NCBI RefSeq assembly: GCF_000376425.1
Contig: NZ_AQWL01000001.1
Location: 1-52,345 of the forward strand
DNA: 52,345 nt
Direction: 5' to 3'
DNA from: Thiobacillus denitrificans DSM 12475
Lineage (GTDB): Bacteria; Pseudomonadota; Gammaproteobacteria; Burkholderiales; Thiobacillaceae
Of the stretch, positions 1 to 7,402 are shown one piece after another. The first letter of the stretch is position 1, and each line of letters opens with the position of its first letter. The translations under genes were made by a program, and so were the position numbers. Under the pieces are notes generated by a model. It did no database searches. It saw only the letters and a list, made by a program, of their open reading frames with translations, and had not been told where the DNA came from.

Positions 1-25
1 TGTGATGTTTCAGTAGGTTGTTCAT
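1..25. repeat. Left terminal inverted repeat of the IS481-family element
   Basis: Starts TGTGATGTTTCAG and matches the complement of 1001-1025 at 21 of 25 positions; the differences are at repeat positions 4, 5, 6 and 14. Confidence 0.8.
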
Positions 26-85
26 CCGTATCTGATCTGGGAAGCTGGTGTTGTCGAGACAGCAACCCCCATCTCAGGAGTACGG

Positions 86-1030
86 ATGAACAGCCATAAG
101 CATGCGAGATTGACGGCCAAAGGTCGAGCCCTGTTGGTGAAACGGGTGACCGAAGAGGGCTGGACAGTGCGGGAAGCCAGCGAGGCTGCCGGCGTCAGTC
201 AACGCACCGGGTTCAAATGGCTGGCGCGTTTCCGGGAGGAAGGTGAAGCCGGCCTGGCAGACCGCAGTTCACGTCCTCGGCGTTGCCCGCACGCCATTCC
301 TCCGGAACGGAAAGAGTACTGGGAGTCGCTACGACGCCAGCGTTGGCCGCAATGGCGGATTGCTGCCGAGACGGGAAACAGCCTGGCATCGGTCAGTCGC
401 CATCTGCGCCGGATCGGGCTGGCACGCCTGAAATCACTCGACCCCGTCGAGCCGGTCGTGCGCTACGAACGGGCGACGCCTGGCGAATTGCTGCACATCG
501 ACACCAAGCGCCTGGGGCGGATCGATGGCATCGGACATCGCATCACCGGCCAGCGCCAGCACCGCAGCCGCGGTATCGGCTGGGACAGCGTGCACCTGGC
601 CATCGACGACCACTCGCGGGTGTCCTTCGCCCGCATCAAAGCCGACGAGACCGCCACGAGCTGTGTGCAGTTTCTGCGTGAGGCCGTGGCCTACTATGCG
701 AGCCTGGGTGTGCGCATCGACCGTGTAATGACCGATAACGGCAGTGGGTACAAGAATGCCTTCCGGGCCGCGTGCGTGGAGCTGGGCATTCGCCATCTGC
801 GCACCAAGCCGTACACACCCAAGACGAACGGCAAGGTCGAGCGCTTCGTACAGACCAGCCTGCGGGAATGGGCGTATGCACGCCCTTACGAGAGTTCAGC
901 CCAGCGGGAAGCCGCCTTGCAGCCCTTCATCCACCGCTACAACTGGCATCGACCACACTCGGCCATCAACCACCAGCCACCCATGACCCGCATACCGGCC
1001 ATGAACAACCTGCTGAAACTCAACACCTAG
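86..1030 (+). CDS. IS481-family DDE transposase
   Basis: A 314-residue protein that would cut and join the element ends during transposition. The N-terminus holds a helix-turn-helix region (about residues 10-55: VREASEAAGVSQRTGFKWLARF). The DDE catalytic core follows, with likely acids at D139 (LLHIDTKRLG), D217 (VMTDNGSGYKN) and E252 (GKVERFVQTSL), giving the D-x34-E spacing of the family. It closely resembles the Bordetella IS481 transposase in order and motifs. The frame leaves the element and stops at a TAG (1028-1030) in flanking DNA. The gene looks intact and probably functional. Confidence 0.92.
   Translation: MNSHKHARLTAKGRALLVKRVTEEGWTVREASEAAGVSQRTGFKWLARFREEGEAGLADRSSRPRRCPHAIPPERKEYWESLRRQRWPQWRIAAETGNSLASVSRHLRRIGLARLKSLDPVEPVVRYERATPGELLHIDTKRLGRIDGIGHRITGQRQHRSRGIGWDSVHLAIDDHSRVSFARIKADETATSCVQFLREAVAYYASLGVRIDRVMTDNGSGYKNAFRAACVELGIRHLRTKPYTPKTNGKVERFVQTSLREWAYARPYESSAQREAALQPFIHRYNWHRPHSAINHQPPMTRIPAMNNLLKLNT
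1001..1025. repeat. Right terminal inverted repeat of the IS481-family element
   Basis: Its complement starts TGTTGAGTTTCAG and pairs with the left end. The repeat encodes the last residues of the transposase, so the coding frame runs through the end of the element. Confidence 0.8.
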
Positions 1031-1270
1031 TCGGTCACGAAGCGCAGCTCCAACACCCCGGACTTCTGCGTAGCCGCCATCCCCTGGGCGACGCGCTCGT
1101 AGATCCACCAGGCGGTCGCCGCGGATGAAGTCCTCGGGCTGCGGTTGCCGCGGCGCGGAGGCCTGCAGCCGCTGCACGAGCTGCTCGTCGCCCATGCGTT
1201 CGTCGTTCCAGAACACGCTGCCGTGGGTGGTGACGGACAGGTTCGCCACGTCGGGCTTGATCGGCTTCAC
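1027..1270 (-). pseudogene. exbD/TolR C-terminal remnant, frameshifted
   Basis: Read leftwards, the DNA encodes the periplasmic half of an ExbD-type proton-channel protein (KPDVANLSVTTHGSVFWNDE, then QPQPEDFIRGDRLVD). About one extra base near 1102 breaks the frame. In the shifted frame it resumes YERVAQGMAATQKSGVLELR and ends FVTD-stop at 1029-1027, as an ExbD should. The membrane anchor and N-terminus are missing, and no exbB is present. ExbD normally works with ExbB and TonB to energise outer-membrane iron uptake. This copy is dead: truncated, frameshifted and abutted by an insertion sequence. Assignment rests on motif resemblance. Confidence 0.7.
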
Positions 1271-1287
1271 TCCATTCAGACACAGAT

Positions 1288-1306
1288 GCTAATGAGAACT
1301 ATTATT
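1288..1306. promoter_or_regulatory. Candidate Fur box
   Basis: Bases GCTAATGAGAACTATTATT match the classic 19-bp Fur consensus at 14 positions. The site lies just upstream of the exbD remnant (read on the minus strand), a natural Fur target. It may also face the rightward LysR gene about 200 bp away. Binding is inferred only. Confidence 0.4.
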
Positions 1307-1503
1307 GATTGTCCGTGGTTTCGTGTGATATGGCAACACCGATGGAATAACCCGGCCTTGCCTGGACACTCGCCCCCTCGCCGGCGACTGGAAGGCCGGA
1401 TGGCGGCAACTGGAAAGCCTCTGTGACCGGCATCGCCACCGGGAAGCACTCATGCCGTTCCCTACGGCCAGAGGAATGGACTCCACTTTCTGGGGGGAAT
1501 TAC

Positions 1504-2415
1504 ATGAACTTACGCCATCTTCGCTGTTTCATCGCCGTGGCCGAGGAGTTGCACTTTGGCCGGGCGGCGCGGCGGCTGCATGTGGAGCAGTCGCCCCTGT
1601 CGCGGACGATTCGCCAACTGGAGGCGGACCTGGGCGTGACGCTACTGGAGCGCACGTCGCGCGGCGTGCGCCTGACCCCGGCCGGGCAGGTGTTCTTGGA
1701 GGAGGCCCGGCGCGTGCTGCTGGCCTTTGAGCAAGCCCAGACCAAGGCGCGGGCGGTGGCGGCGGGACACCGGGGCACCCTGCGCATCGCCTTGGCCGGC
1801 GGCGTCGGGCGGACCCGGCTGTCGGCGCTGCTCGCGCTGTGCCGGGAGGAGGCGCCGGAAGTGGGCATCCGGCTGTTCGAGGCGCCGCTGTCGCAGGTGG
1901 TGGGCGGGCTGGGCAACGACCTGTACGACGCGGCCTTTGCGATGGCCGGCGAGATGGAGGCCGGGGTGGTCGCCATGCCGGTGTGGCAAGATCCGCTGGT
2001 GGTGGCCATACCCGCGCGGCACCCCTTGCTGGCGCACAAGCGGGTGCCGCTGGAAGAGGTGGTGGGCTACCCGCTGGTGCTGTGCCACCCGCAGGTGTGT
2101 GCGGAGTGCAGCCGGCAATGCGAGCGCCTGCTGCGCCTGGTGGAGACACCGTCGGTCGTGGCCGAGTACGTGACGACCCACTCGCTGATGCTGGCCCTGG
2201 TGGCGGCCGGCTATGGCGTGGGATTTTCCACCGCGGCGCACGTGGTGGCATGCCGACAGGCGGACGTAATCGTCCGGCCGCTGGATGAAGACTCGGCGGC
2301 GCTGACGACCTACCTGCTACATCCCGAGGGCGCGATGTCGGAGCCACTGCGCCACTTCATCGACCGTGCGCAGCGTGTCGGCCATATGCCGTTGGATACG
2401 CAACGGCTCGCATGA
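1504..2415 (+). CDS. LysR-family transcriptional regulator
   Basis: A 303-residue regulator of usual LysR length. Residues 1-60 form the winged helix-turn-helix (RHLRCFIAVAEELHFGRAARRL, then QSPLSRTIRQLEADLGVTLLER). The rest is an effector-binding domain with a cysteine-bearing segment (HPQVCAECSRQCERL) not typical of every member. The ATG at 1504 is preferred over an upstream in-frame start because GGGGGGAA sits just before it and the HTH begins at once. It lies ahead of the bisR-like/alpA cassette. ICEclc is controlled in part by the LysR protein TciR, so this could be its counterpart, but it could equally be a cargo regulator. Confidence 0.85.
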   Translation: MNLRHLRCFIAVAEELHFGRAARRLHVEQSPLSRTIRQLEADLGVTLLERTSRGVRLTPAGQVFLEEARRVLLAFEQAQTKARAVAAGHRGTLRIALAGGVGRTRLSALLALCREEAPEVGIRLFEAPLSQVVGGLGNDLYDAAFAMAGEMEAGVVAMPVWQDPLVVAIPARHPLLAHKRVPLEEVVGYPLVLCHPQVCAECSRQCERLLRLVETPSVVAEYVTTHSLMLALVAAGYGVGFSTAAHVVACRQADVIVRPLDEDSAALTTYLLHPEGAMSEPLRHFIDRAQRVGHMPLDTQRLA

Positions 2416-2945
2416 GGCTGTTTCAGGCGGGTTGGCCGATTCCATTTTGGTCAAACCGGCAGACCTGTTTTGTCAAAGCGGGTTTCCATTGACGCGGTGC
2501 ACGGGCGCGCTGCACTCAGGCGTTGCTCGCGGTTGCGGTTGGCATCCTGCGTGAAACTCGCATGCCCATCGTGGCGCATCACAGCGAAGACGCGCGGCGC
2601 AACAGTGCTTGCCGTATGCGCATCGGCTCTGGCGTGTTGATCTGATCGCGCTTTACTGGGCCTCTTTCCCTGCAAAGACTTTGGCCTGGTTATCCGGGTC
2701 AAGCATGGTGCCCGCGAATGACGCTGGTGACAGCGTGTTTCGCGGCTTGCGAATTGTGAGTGATGGCGCCATGCGCAGCAAGGCGCGCATCTCGCAACGA
2801 AACCGGCGGCATCACCGATGCCACGGTCTTCGCCGCTTCGCCACCTGCTCGTTTCGCCCGGAGATTCCTGGACAGCCACGCACGCCGCCTGTACGGCGGG
2901 TGCGCGTGCTTGGACTCGGTGCGATGACGAATGGAGGCGCGCGAT
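2416..2945. other. 530-bp intergenic region with a hairpin
   Basis: No convincing gene is seen. Two similar blocks (TTTTGGTCAAACCGG near 2449 and TTTTGTCAAAGCGGG near 2468) form a loose direct repeat. A 10-bp stem with one bulged G and a TGTAC loop lies at 2879-2904, about 40 bases before the next start codon. The region probably holds the promoter and leader of the following gene. Confidence 0.45.
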
Positions 2946-3707
2946 ATGCCGAAGTCGAGCAGCCTGGCCGATGGCGCCAAGATCTACTACCGCCCGATCG
3001 AGGCGGCAATCCGCTGGAGCGGATTGCTGCGCTTCGAGCGGCGCATCCTGGCGACCTTGGGACAGCGGCCTCTGCCGGAGGCAACGGAGTTTCCGCGCTG
3101 GCCGATGCTGCGGTTGAACGCCGAAAGAATCTTCGATGCGATGGCTCACGGCGACATGCCGTATGGCAAGGAGGGCTTGGGGCGGGACACGCAAGGCCTG
3201 GCGATGGACGACTCGTCGCTGACGGTGCGGCACGTCGATCTGAAAGCCTGGATGGCGCACTACTACCCCGGCGAGAAACCGGCGTTTCTGTTCGATGAGA
3301 TCGAGCGTGCGCTTCACCCGGCGATCAGCCTGGACACAGTGGGCGCATTGCTGGTCGAGCGGGAAGCGATCAAGGCGCGGCTGGCGGAACACTTGGGCGT
3401 GCACGAGACGCTGCGCGCCGAGCATGAGGCGCTGCTCAGAACGCACGCCGCCTGCGCGGCCGACGCGGAGCGTGCGAACACGCCGGGGCCGCGCAGCGAA
3501 TCGACCTACCTGAACATCGTTGGCGGGTTACTGACGCTGCTGCTGGGCAAGTCGCCCAGCGGCATGCCGTATTCCAGCTTCCTGACGCAGGAGGCCATCA
3601 TCAGCGCGATGGTGGCGCACCACGGCAACGCGATGGGCATCACCGAGCGCACCCTGCAGGCCAAGTTCGCACTGGCTCGGCGCAATTTGCAGAGCACAAC
3701 TTCCTGA
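2946..3707 (+). CDS. BisR-like ICE regulator (unknown fold)
   Basis: A 253-residue soluble protein with no domain I can name. Its length and position directly upstream of alpA match bisR of ICEclc, described as the prototype of a new regulator family that activates the alpA promoter. The start at 2946 has GGAGG at 2933-2937, eight bases away; an upstream in-frame ATG (2931) would overlap that site. The middle is rich in charged helices (VEREAIKARLAEHLGVHETLRA) and the C-terminus (TERTLQAKFALARRNLQ) could be a helical DNA-binding segment. The BisR identity is inferred from synteny. Confidence 0.6.
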   Translation: MPKSSSLADGAKIYYRPIEAAIRWSGLLRFERRILATLGQRPLPEATEFPRWPMLRLNAERIFDAMAHGDMPYGKEGLGRDTQGLAMDDSSLTVRHVDLKAWMAHYYPGEKPAFLFDEIERALHPAISLDTVGALLVEREAIKARLAEHLGVHETLRAEHEALLRTHAACAADAERANTPGPRSESTYLNIVGGLLTLLLGKSPSGMPYSSFLTQEAIISAMVAHHGNAMGITERTLQAKFALARRNLQSTTS

Positions 3708-3717
3708 GCGATGCCAG

Positions 3718-3752
3718 ACCGTATCTGCGGTCGCGAATACCGCATTTGCGGT
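3718..3752. promoter_or_regulatory. Two tandem palindromes upstream of alpA, candidate activator sites
   Basis: ACCGCA-TT-TGCGGT at 3739-3752 is a perfect palindrome. ACCGTA-TC-TGCGGT at 3718-3731 differs in one base pair. Their centres are 21 bp apart, two helical turns. A -10-like CTTAAT lies at 3774-3779 with no good -35, as expected for an activated promoter; the sites would then centre near -41 and -62. Candidate binders are the BisR-like or BisDC-like products. Confidence 0.55.
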
Positions 3753-3825
3753 GTCTTTCTTCAACGCGGCGTTCTTAATTCGAGTCACGCCAATCAGCGC
3801 CACTGAGCGTTAAGGAGTGACCCTC

Positions 3826-4044
3826 ATGTCTTCGCAGACCGCCGCCACGGCAGCACCGACCGAACACCGCATCCTGCGCCGCGCCGAGGTCGAAGCCAAG
3901 ACCGGCTTCAAGCGCGCGCACATCTACAGCCTGATGAAGGAAGGCAAGTTCCCCAAGGCGCTACGTCTGGGCGTGCGCGCGGTGGGCTGGGACTCGGTGG
4001 AGATCGAACAGTGGATCGCCGATCGCCTCAAAGAACGCGCCTGA
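3826..4044 (+). CDS. alpA: AlpA-family DNA-binding regulator
   Basis: A 72-residue winged-helix protein of the AlpA/excisionase type: RRAEVEAKTGFKRAHIYSLMK is the helix-turn-helix, followed by FPKALRLGVRAVGWDSVEIEQW, the usual wing ending in a WxxxEIxxW pattern. The ATG at 3826 is chosen because AAGGAG (3812-3817) is eight bases upstream; the GTG at 3817 overlaps that site. It leads the alpA-parA-shi-parB-DUF2857 operon. In ICEclc this promoter is the hub of the bistable transfer decision. Its exact DNA target is unknown. Confidence 0.9.
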   Translation: MSSQTAATAAPTEHRILRRAEVEAKTGFKRAHIYSLMKEGKFPKALRLGVRAVGWDSVEIEQWIADRLKERA

Positions 4045-4084
4045 CGCTTCTTCTCGGTTCATGCCATTCGACGAGGAGAAGCTC

Positions 4085-4951
4085 ATGCAGGTGGTGTCCA
4101 TCATTTCGACCAAGGGCGGCGTGGGCAAGACCACGACTGCGGCCAACCTGGGCGGCTTCATCGCCGATGCCGGGCTGCGCGTGCTGCTGCTGGACCTGGA
4201 CGTGCAGCCCACGCTGTCGAGCTACTTCACGCTGGACGTGCGCGCGCCCGGCGGCATCTACGAGATGCTGGCCTTCAACGAGCGGCGCATCGAGCAACTG
4301 GTGTCGCGCACCGCGATCGCGGGCCTGGACCTGGTGCTCTCGAACGACGACCGCGGCGAACTGAACACGCTGCTGCTGCACGCTCCGGATGGGCGCCTGC
4401 GACTGCGCCATTTGCTGCCCGTCTTCCGCACGCACTATGACCTGCTGTTGATCGACACCCAGGGCGCGCGCAGCGTGCTGCTGGAGATGGCTGTGCTGGC
4501 GTCCGACCTGGCGCTGTCGCCGGTGACGCCGGAAATCCTCGCGGCGCGCGAGCTGCGGCGCGGCACGCTGCAACTGATCGAGGACATCGCGCCGTATCGG
4601 CACCTGGGCATCGAGCCGCCGCCGCTGCGCCTGCTCATCAACCGTGTGCATCCGGTGTCGTCGAACGCGCGGCTGGTCCAGCAGGCGCTGCGACAGGTGT
4701 TCCAGGAACAGGCCGGCGTGCAGGTGCTGGGCACCGACGTGCCGGCCATCGAAGCCTATCCGCGCGCTGCGACACGAGGATTGCCAGTGCACCGGGTGGA
4801 GTACCGGCAGCCGGCTGGGCGCACGGCGCCCGCGGCGCTGGAGACCATGCGCACGCTGGCCGGCGAGCTGTTCCCCGCGTGGCGGGAGTGCTTCGCGCTG
4901 GTCACCGGCCGGGCCGATGCGGGAGGGGCCAGCCATGGCGAGCGCACATGA
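4085..4951 (+). CDS. parA: ParA-family partition ATPase
   Basis: A 288-residue P-loop ATPase. The deviant Walker A motif KGGVGKTT is at residues 10-17; the second conserved box is DLLLIDTQGARSVLLEMAVL. It starts at 4085 behind a GAGGAG site. The end overlaps the next gene by 17 bases. ParA proteins position DNA by ATP-driven nucleoid binding. In ICEclc, parA with shi has been reported to arrest division of transfer-competent cells, so the job here may go beyond partition. There is no sign of damage. Confidence 0.92.
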   Translation: MQVVSIISTKGGVGKTTTAANLGGFIADAGLRVLLLDLDVQPTLSSYFTLDVRAPGGIYEMLAFNERRIEQLVSRTAIAGLDLVLSNDDRGELNTLLLHAPDGRLRLRHLLPVFRTHYDLLLIDTQGARSVLLEMAVLASDLALSPVTPEILAARELRRGTLQLIEDIAPYRHLGIEPPPLRLLINRVHPVSSNARLVQQALRQVFQEQAGVQVLGTDVPAIEAYPRAATRGLPVHRVEYRQPAGRTAPAALETMRTLAGELFPAWRECFALVTGRADAGGASHGERT

Positions 4952-5171
4952 ACTGGCGCGCGGCCGTGAACGGCTGCGCGCGCTGATCGAGTTCGCGCTG
5001 GGCGAAGGCTGGCGCGTGGTGCGCACGTCCGGCGGGCACCTGAAATTCACGAAACCAGGCTGCGCGTCGATCTACACCAGTTCGACTGCGAGCGACCACC
5101 GTGCCGACCGCAATGCCCGCGCGCAACTTCGCCGGGCCGACCGGCAGGCGCAGGAGAACGGCCGTGGCTGA
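4935..5171 (+). CDS. Small HicA-like protein, Shi-like
   Basis: A 78-residue protein lying between parA and parB and overlapping both. Its second half, GWRVVRTSGGHLKFTKPG, resembles the HicA mRNA-interferase signature with a histidine in the GxH position, so a small dsRBD-like fold is plausible. Position matches shi of ICEclc, which together with ParA blocks cell division in transfer-competent cells. The toxin-like fold is my inference from a short motif; no HicB antitoxin is adjacent. Confidence 0.65.
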   Translation: MASAHELARGRERLRALIEFALGEGWRVVRTSGGHLKFTKPGCASIYTSSTASDHRADRNARAQLRRADRQAQENGRG

Positions 5172-6822
5172 GCTGACGCCGCAGGACATGGCTGCCAAGC
5201 TGCTGGCCACCGGCTTCGAGCGCAGCGGCCCTTCGGCCGCGACCTTGAGCGACCCCATCGCCGACACGCCGATGATGGTGACGCTGAACCAGTTGCGGCC
5301 CTACGACCACGACCCGCGCGTGACGCGCAACCCGGCCTATGCGGAGATCAAGGCGTCCATCCGCGAACGTGGGCTGGACGCGCCCCCCGCGATCACGCGC
5401 AGGCCGGGCGAGGCGCACTACATCATTCGCAACGGCGGCAACACGCGGCTGGCGATCCTGCGCGAGTTGTGGAGCGAGACCAAGGAGGAACGCTTCTTCC
5501 GCATTGCGTGCCTGTTCCGCCCGTGGCCGGCGCGCGGCGAAATCGTGGCGCTGACCGGGCATCTGGCCGAGAACGAGCTGCGCGGCGGGCTGACCTTCAT
5601 CGAGCGGGCCTTGGGCATCGAGAAGGCGCGCGAGTTCTACGAGCAGGAAAGCGGCCAGGCGCTGTCGCAGAGCGAACTCGCGCGGCGGCTGACTGCCGAC
5701 GGCTATCCGGTGCCGCAGTCGCACATCAGCCGCATGAACGATGCGGTGCGCTATCTGCTGCCGGCGATCCCGACGCTGCTGTACGGCGGATTGGGCCGGC
5801 ATCAGGTGGACCGGCTCGCGGTGCTGCGCAAGGCGTGCGAGCGCACCTGGGAGCGGCGTGCGCTGGGCCGCACCGTGGCCGTGGACTTCGCCACCTTGTT
5901 TCAGGACGTGCTGACGCAGTTCGACACTCAGCCAGACGACTTCTCGCCGCAGCGGGTGCAGGACGAGCTCGTGGGCCAGATGGCCGAGCTGCTGGTGGCG
6001 GACTACGACACGCTGGCGCTGGAGATCAACGACAGCGAAAGCCGCCAGCGTGCGCTGACCAGCGAACCGGCAGCGCCGACGCCCCCGGCAGCACCTGTCT
6101 TGCCTGCTACACCGCCCTCGCCGGTCTCCGCGCCTCGGCAGCCACCCGCCTCGTCTGTGCCGCGCGACACCACGCCGGTCGCGCCTCCGGCGCCAGCAGC
6201 AACACCGCCTGCACCGCCCGGAGCGCCGGAGGAACAGTACGGGCAACGCGACGAGCGTCTGCAAGGGCACATCGTGACACCGGCACCGACCACCGAGCGC
6301 CTGCTGTCCATCCAACGGATGGTCGCGGACCAGCTCGGCGACAAGCTGCCCGACTTCGAGGTCGACGCGCTGCGTGCGATCCCCGTGCAGGCTGGCGGGC
6401 TCTATCCCATCTCGGACGTCTGGTATATCGAGCCGGGGCTGGACGCGCCGGATCGCCTGCGCGTGCACATCGCGCAGTTCGCGCGCGAGATTGCCGGGGA
6501 CGCGGCGGTGGCCGACCACATCGAGGCCATCGACGGCGGCATCGGCTTCGTCTGCGTGGCGCCGGCCGTGGGCCAGGCGAAAGCGCTGCCGGCGTTCGCG
6601 CGGGCGGTGCTCACCCTGCTGCATGCGCTGAGTGCGGCGCCGCCTGCCGCGAACGGCTTGGACCGCGCGCGGCTGGCCGACGAGCTGGCGGCGCTGCTGC
6701 ATGGCCACGGCGGCTCGGCCACACGCCTGAGCGATGCTGCGCTGGTGAAGCTGTTCCGTCTGCTGCGCCTGGCGCGCCGGCTGCTGGACCTGCAAGCCGG
6801 CGAAGCGGGCCAGGAATCCTGA
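5164..6822 (+). CDS. ParB-family ICE protein, BisD-like
   Basis: A 552-residue protein. The ParB/Srx nuclease-type domain lies near residues 40-130 (NQLRPYDHDPRV, then GGNTRLAIL in place of the usual GHRR box). An HTH region follows (SQSELARRLTADGYPVPQSHISR). A Pro/Ala-rich linker covers about residues 303-357, then a C-terminal domain. The GTG at 5164 is preferred: AGGAG is just upstream, and it overlaps the stop of the preceding gene. An in-frame ATG at 5101 would add a basic 21-residue tail. In ICEclc the ParB-domain protein BisD works with BisC as activator of late ICE promoters; synteny suggests the same here. Confidence 0.85.
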   Translation: MAELTPQDMAAKLLATGFERSGPSAATLSDPIADTPMMVTLNQLRPYDHDPRVTRNPAYAEIKASIRERGLDAPPAITRRPGEAHYIIRNGGNTRLAILRELWSETKEERFFRIACLFRPWPARGEIVALTGHLAENELRGGLTFIERALGIEKAREFYEQESGQALSQSELARRLTADGYPVPQSHISRMNDAVRYLLPAIPTLLYGGLGRHQVDRLAVLRKACERTWERRALGRTVAVDFATLFQDVLTQFDTQPDDFSPQRVQDELVGQMAELLVADYDTLALEINDSESRQRALTSEPAAPTPPAAPVLPATPPSPVSAPRQPPASSVPRDTTPVAPPAPAATPPAPPGAPEEQYGQRDERLQGHIVTPAPTTERLLSIQRMVADQLGDKLPDFEVDALRAIPVQAGGLYPISDVWYIEPGLDAPDRLRVHIAQFAREIAGDAAVADHIEAIDGGIGFVCVAPAVGQAKALPAFARAVLTLLHALSAAPPAANGLDRARLADELAALLHGHGGSATRLSDAALVKLFRLLRLARRLLDLQAGEAGQES

Positions 6823-6839
6823 GCGCAGGAGGCTCTCGC

Positions 6840-7400
6840 ATGTCGGCACCGCACCCGCTCAACCAGGCCGTGATCGCCCAGGCCCTGCATGACCTGCGCA
6901 ACGGCCAGTTGCGCCGCTGCAAGGCCATGGGCTTCGGCGAGGAGGAGCTGGATGCGCTGAAGCACCCTGAACTCGTGAGCATGCTGGTGAATGCCACGGT
7001 GTCATGGTGTTCGGTGTCGGTGAACCAGGAGGTGTTGAAGCGGCTGCTGAGCCAGGTGCACGACGTGGAGCGGGAGATCGCCACGGTGGACCGCATGCTG
7101 CGCCTGGGGGCGAGCACGGAGATGGTCAGCAAGTTCTACGGCCTCACGCATCAGGAAGTGGCGCTGCGCCGCGACATCCTCGGGCTGCCCAAGCGCAAGG
7201 GCCGGCATCCGGTACTCGACGAGGCGCAGGACGTGGCCTTGTGGGAGCGCTGGAAGGCCGGCGTCACCGAGCGCCATATCGCCCTGACCGACGACATGGC
7301 GATGCTGGCGCTGACCATGGACCTGGCCGAGGCCATGACCCTGCCCATGTCGGTGATCTGGTCGGCGATACGGAACTGGATCGACCAGGGGCTGGTGTAG
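6840..7400 (+). CDS. DUF2857 protein, FlhC/BisC-like
   Basis: A 186-residue soluble protein of the DUF2857 family, found almost only in ICEs of this type. A helix-turn-helix-like stretch is visible at RLGASTEMVSKFYGLTHQEVALRRDILG. It starts behind GGAGG, 17 bases after parB. In ICEclc the equivalent gene, bisC, is distantly similar to FlhC and forms with BisD the complex that drives transfer competence. The family call is firm; the BisC role is inferred from position. Confidence 0.85.
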   Translation: MSAPHPLNQAVIAQALHDLRNGQLRRCKAMGFGEEELDALKHPELVSMLVNATVSWCSVSVNQEVLKRLLSQVHDVEREIATVDRMLRLGASTEMVSKFYGLTHQEVALRRDILGLPKRKGRHPVLDEAQDVALWERWKAGVTERHIALTDDMAMLALTMDLAEAMTLPMSVIWSAIRNWIDQGLV

Positions 7401-7402
7401 CC

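Larger units (their letters stand above)
1..1025 (+). mobile_element. IS481-family insertion sequence
   Basis: The element begins with TGT at base 1 and ends with ACA at 1023-1025. Imperfect terminal inverted repeats of 25 bp match at 21 positions. It holds one transposase gene. Right of the end lies CTAG (1027-1030), the kind of target IS481 elements are known to choose. The left flank is outside the window, so a target duplication cannot be checked. Confidence 0.85.

Noticed and set aside
2451..3446. 331-codon leftward open frame across the LysR-bisR gap
   Set aside because: Most of it is antisense to the bisR-like gene, its residues are Arg/Gln/Ala-heavy without motifs, and it lacks a convincing start.
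5469..6839. Open frame running into the DUF2857 gene, suggesting a longer fused protein
   Set aside because: The upstream part lies in another frame of parB and reads as Ala/Arg/Gly-rich noise. GGAGG and ATG at 6840 give a clear true start.
5047..6849. 600-codon open frame opposite the ParB-like gene
   Set aside because: It is antisense to a well-supported gene, has no motifs and has a biased composition.
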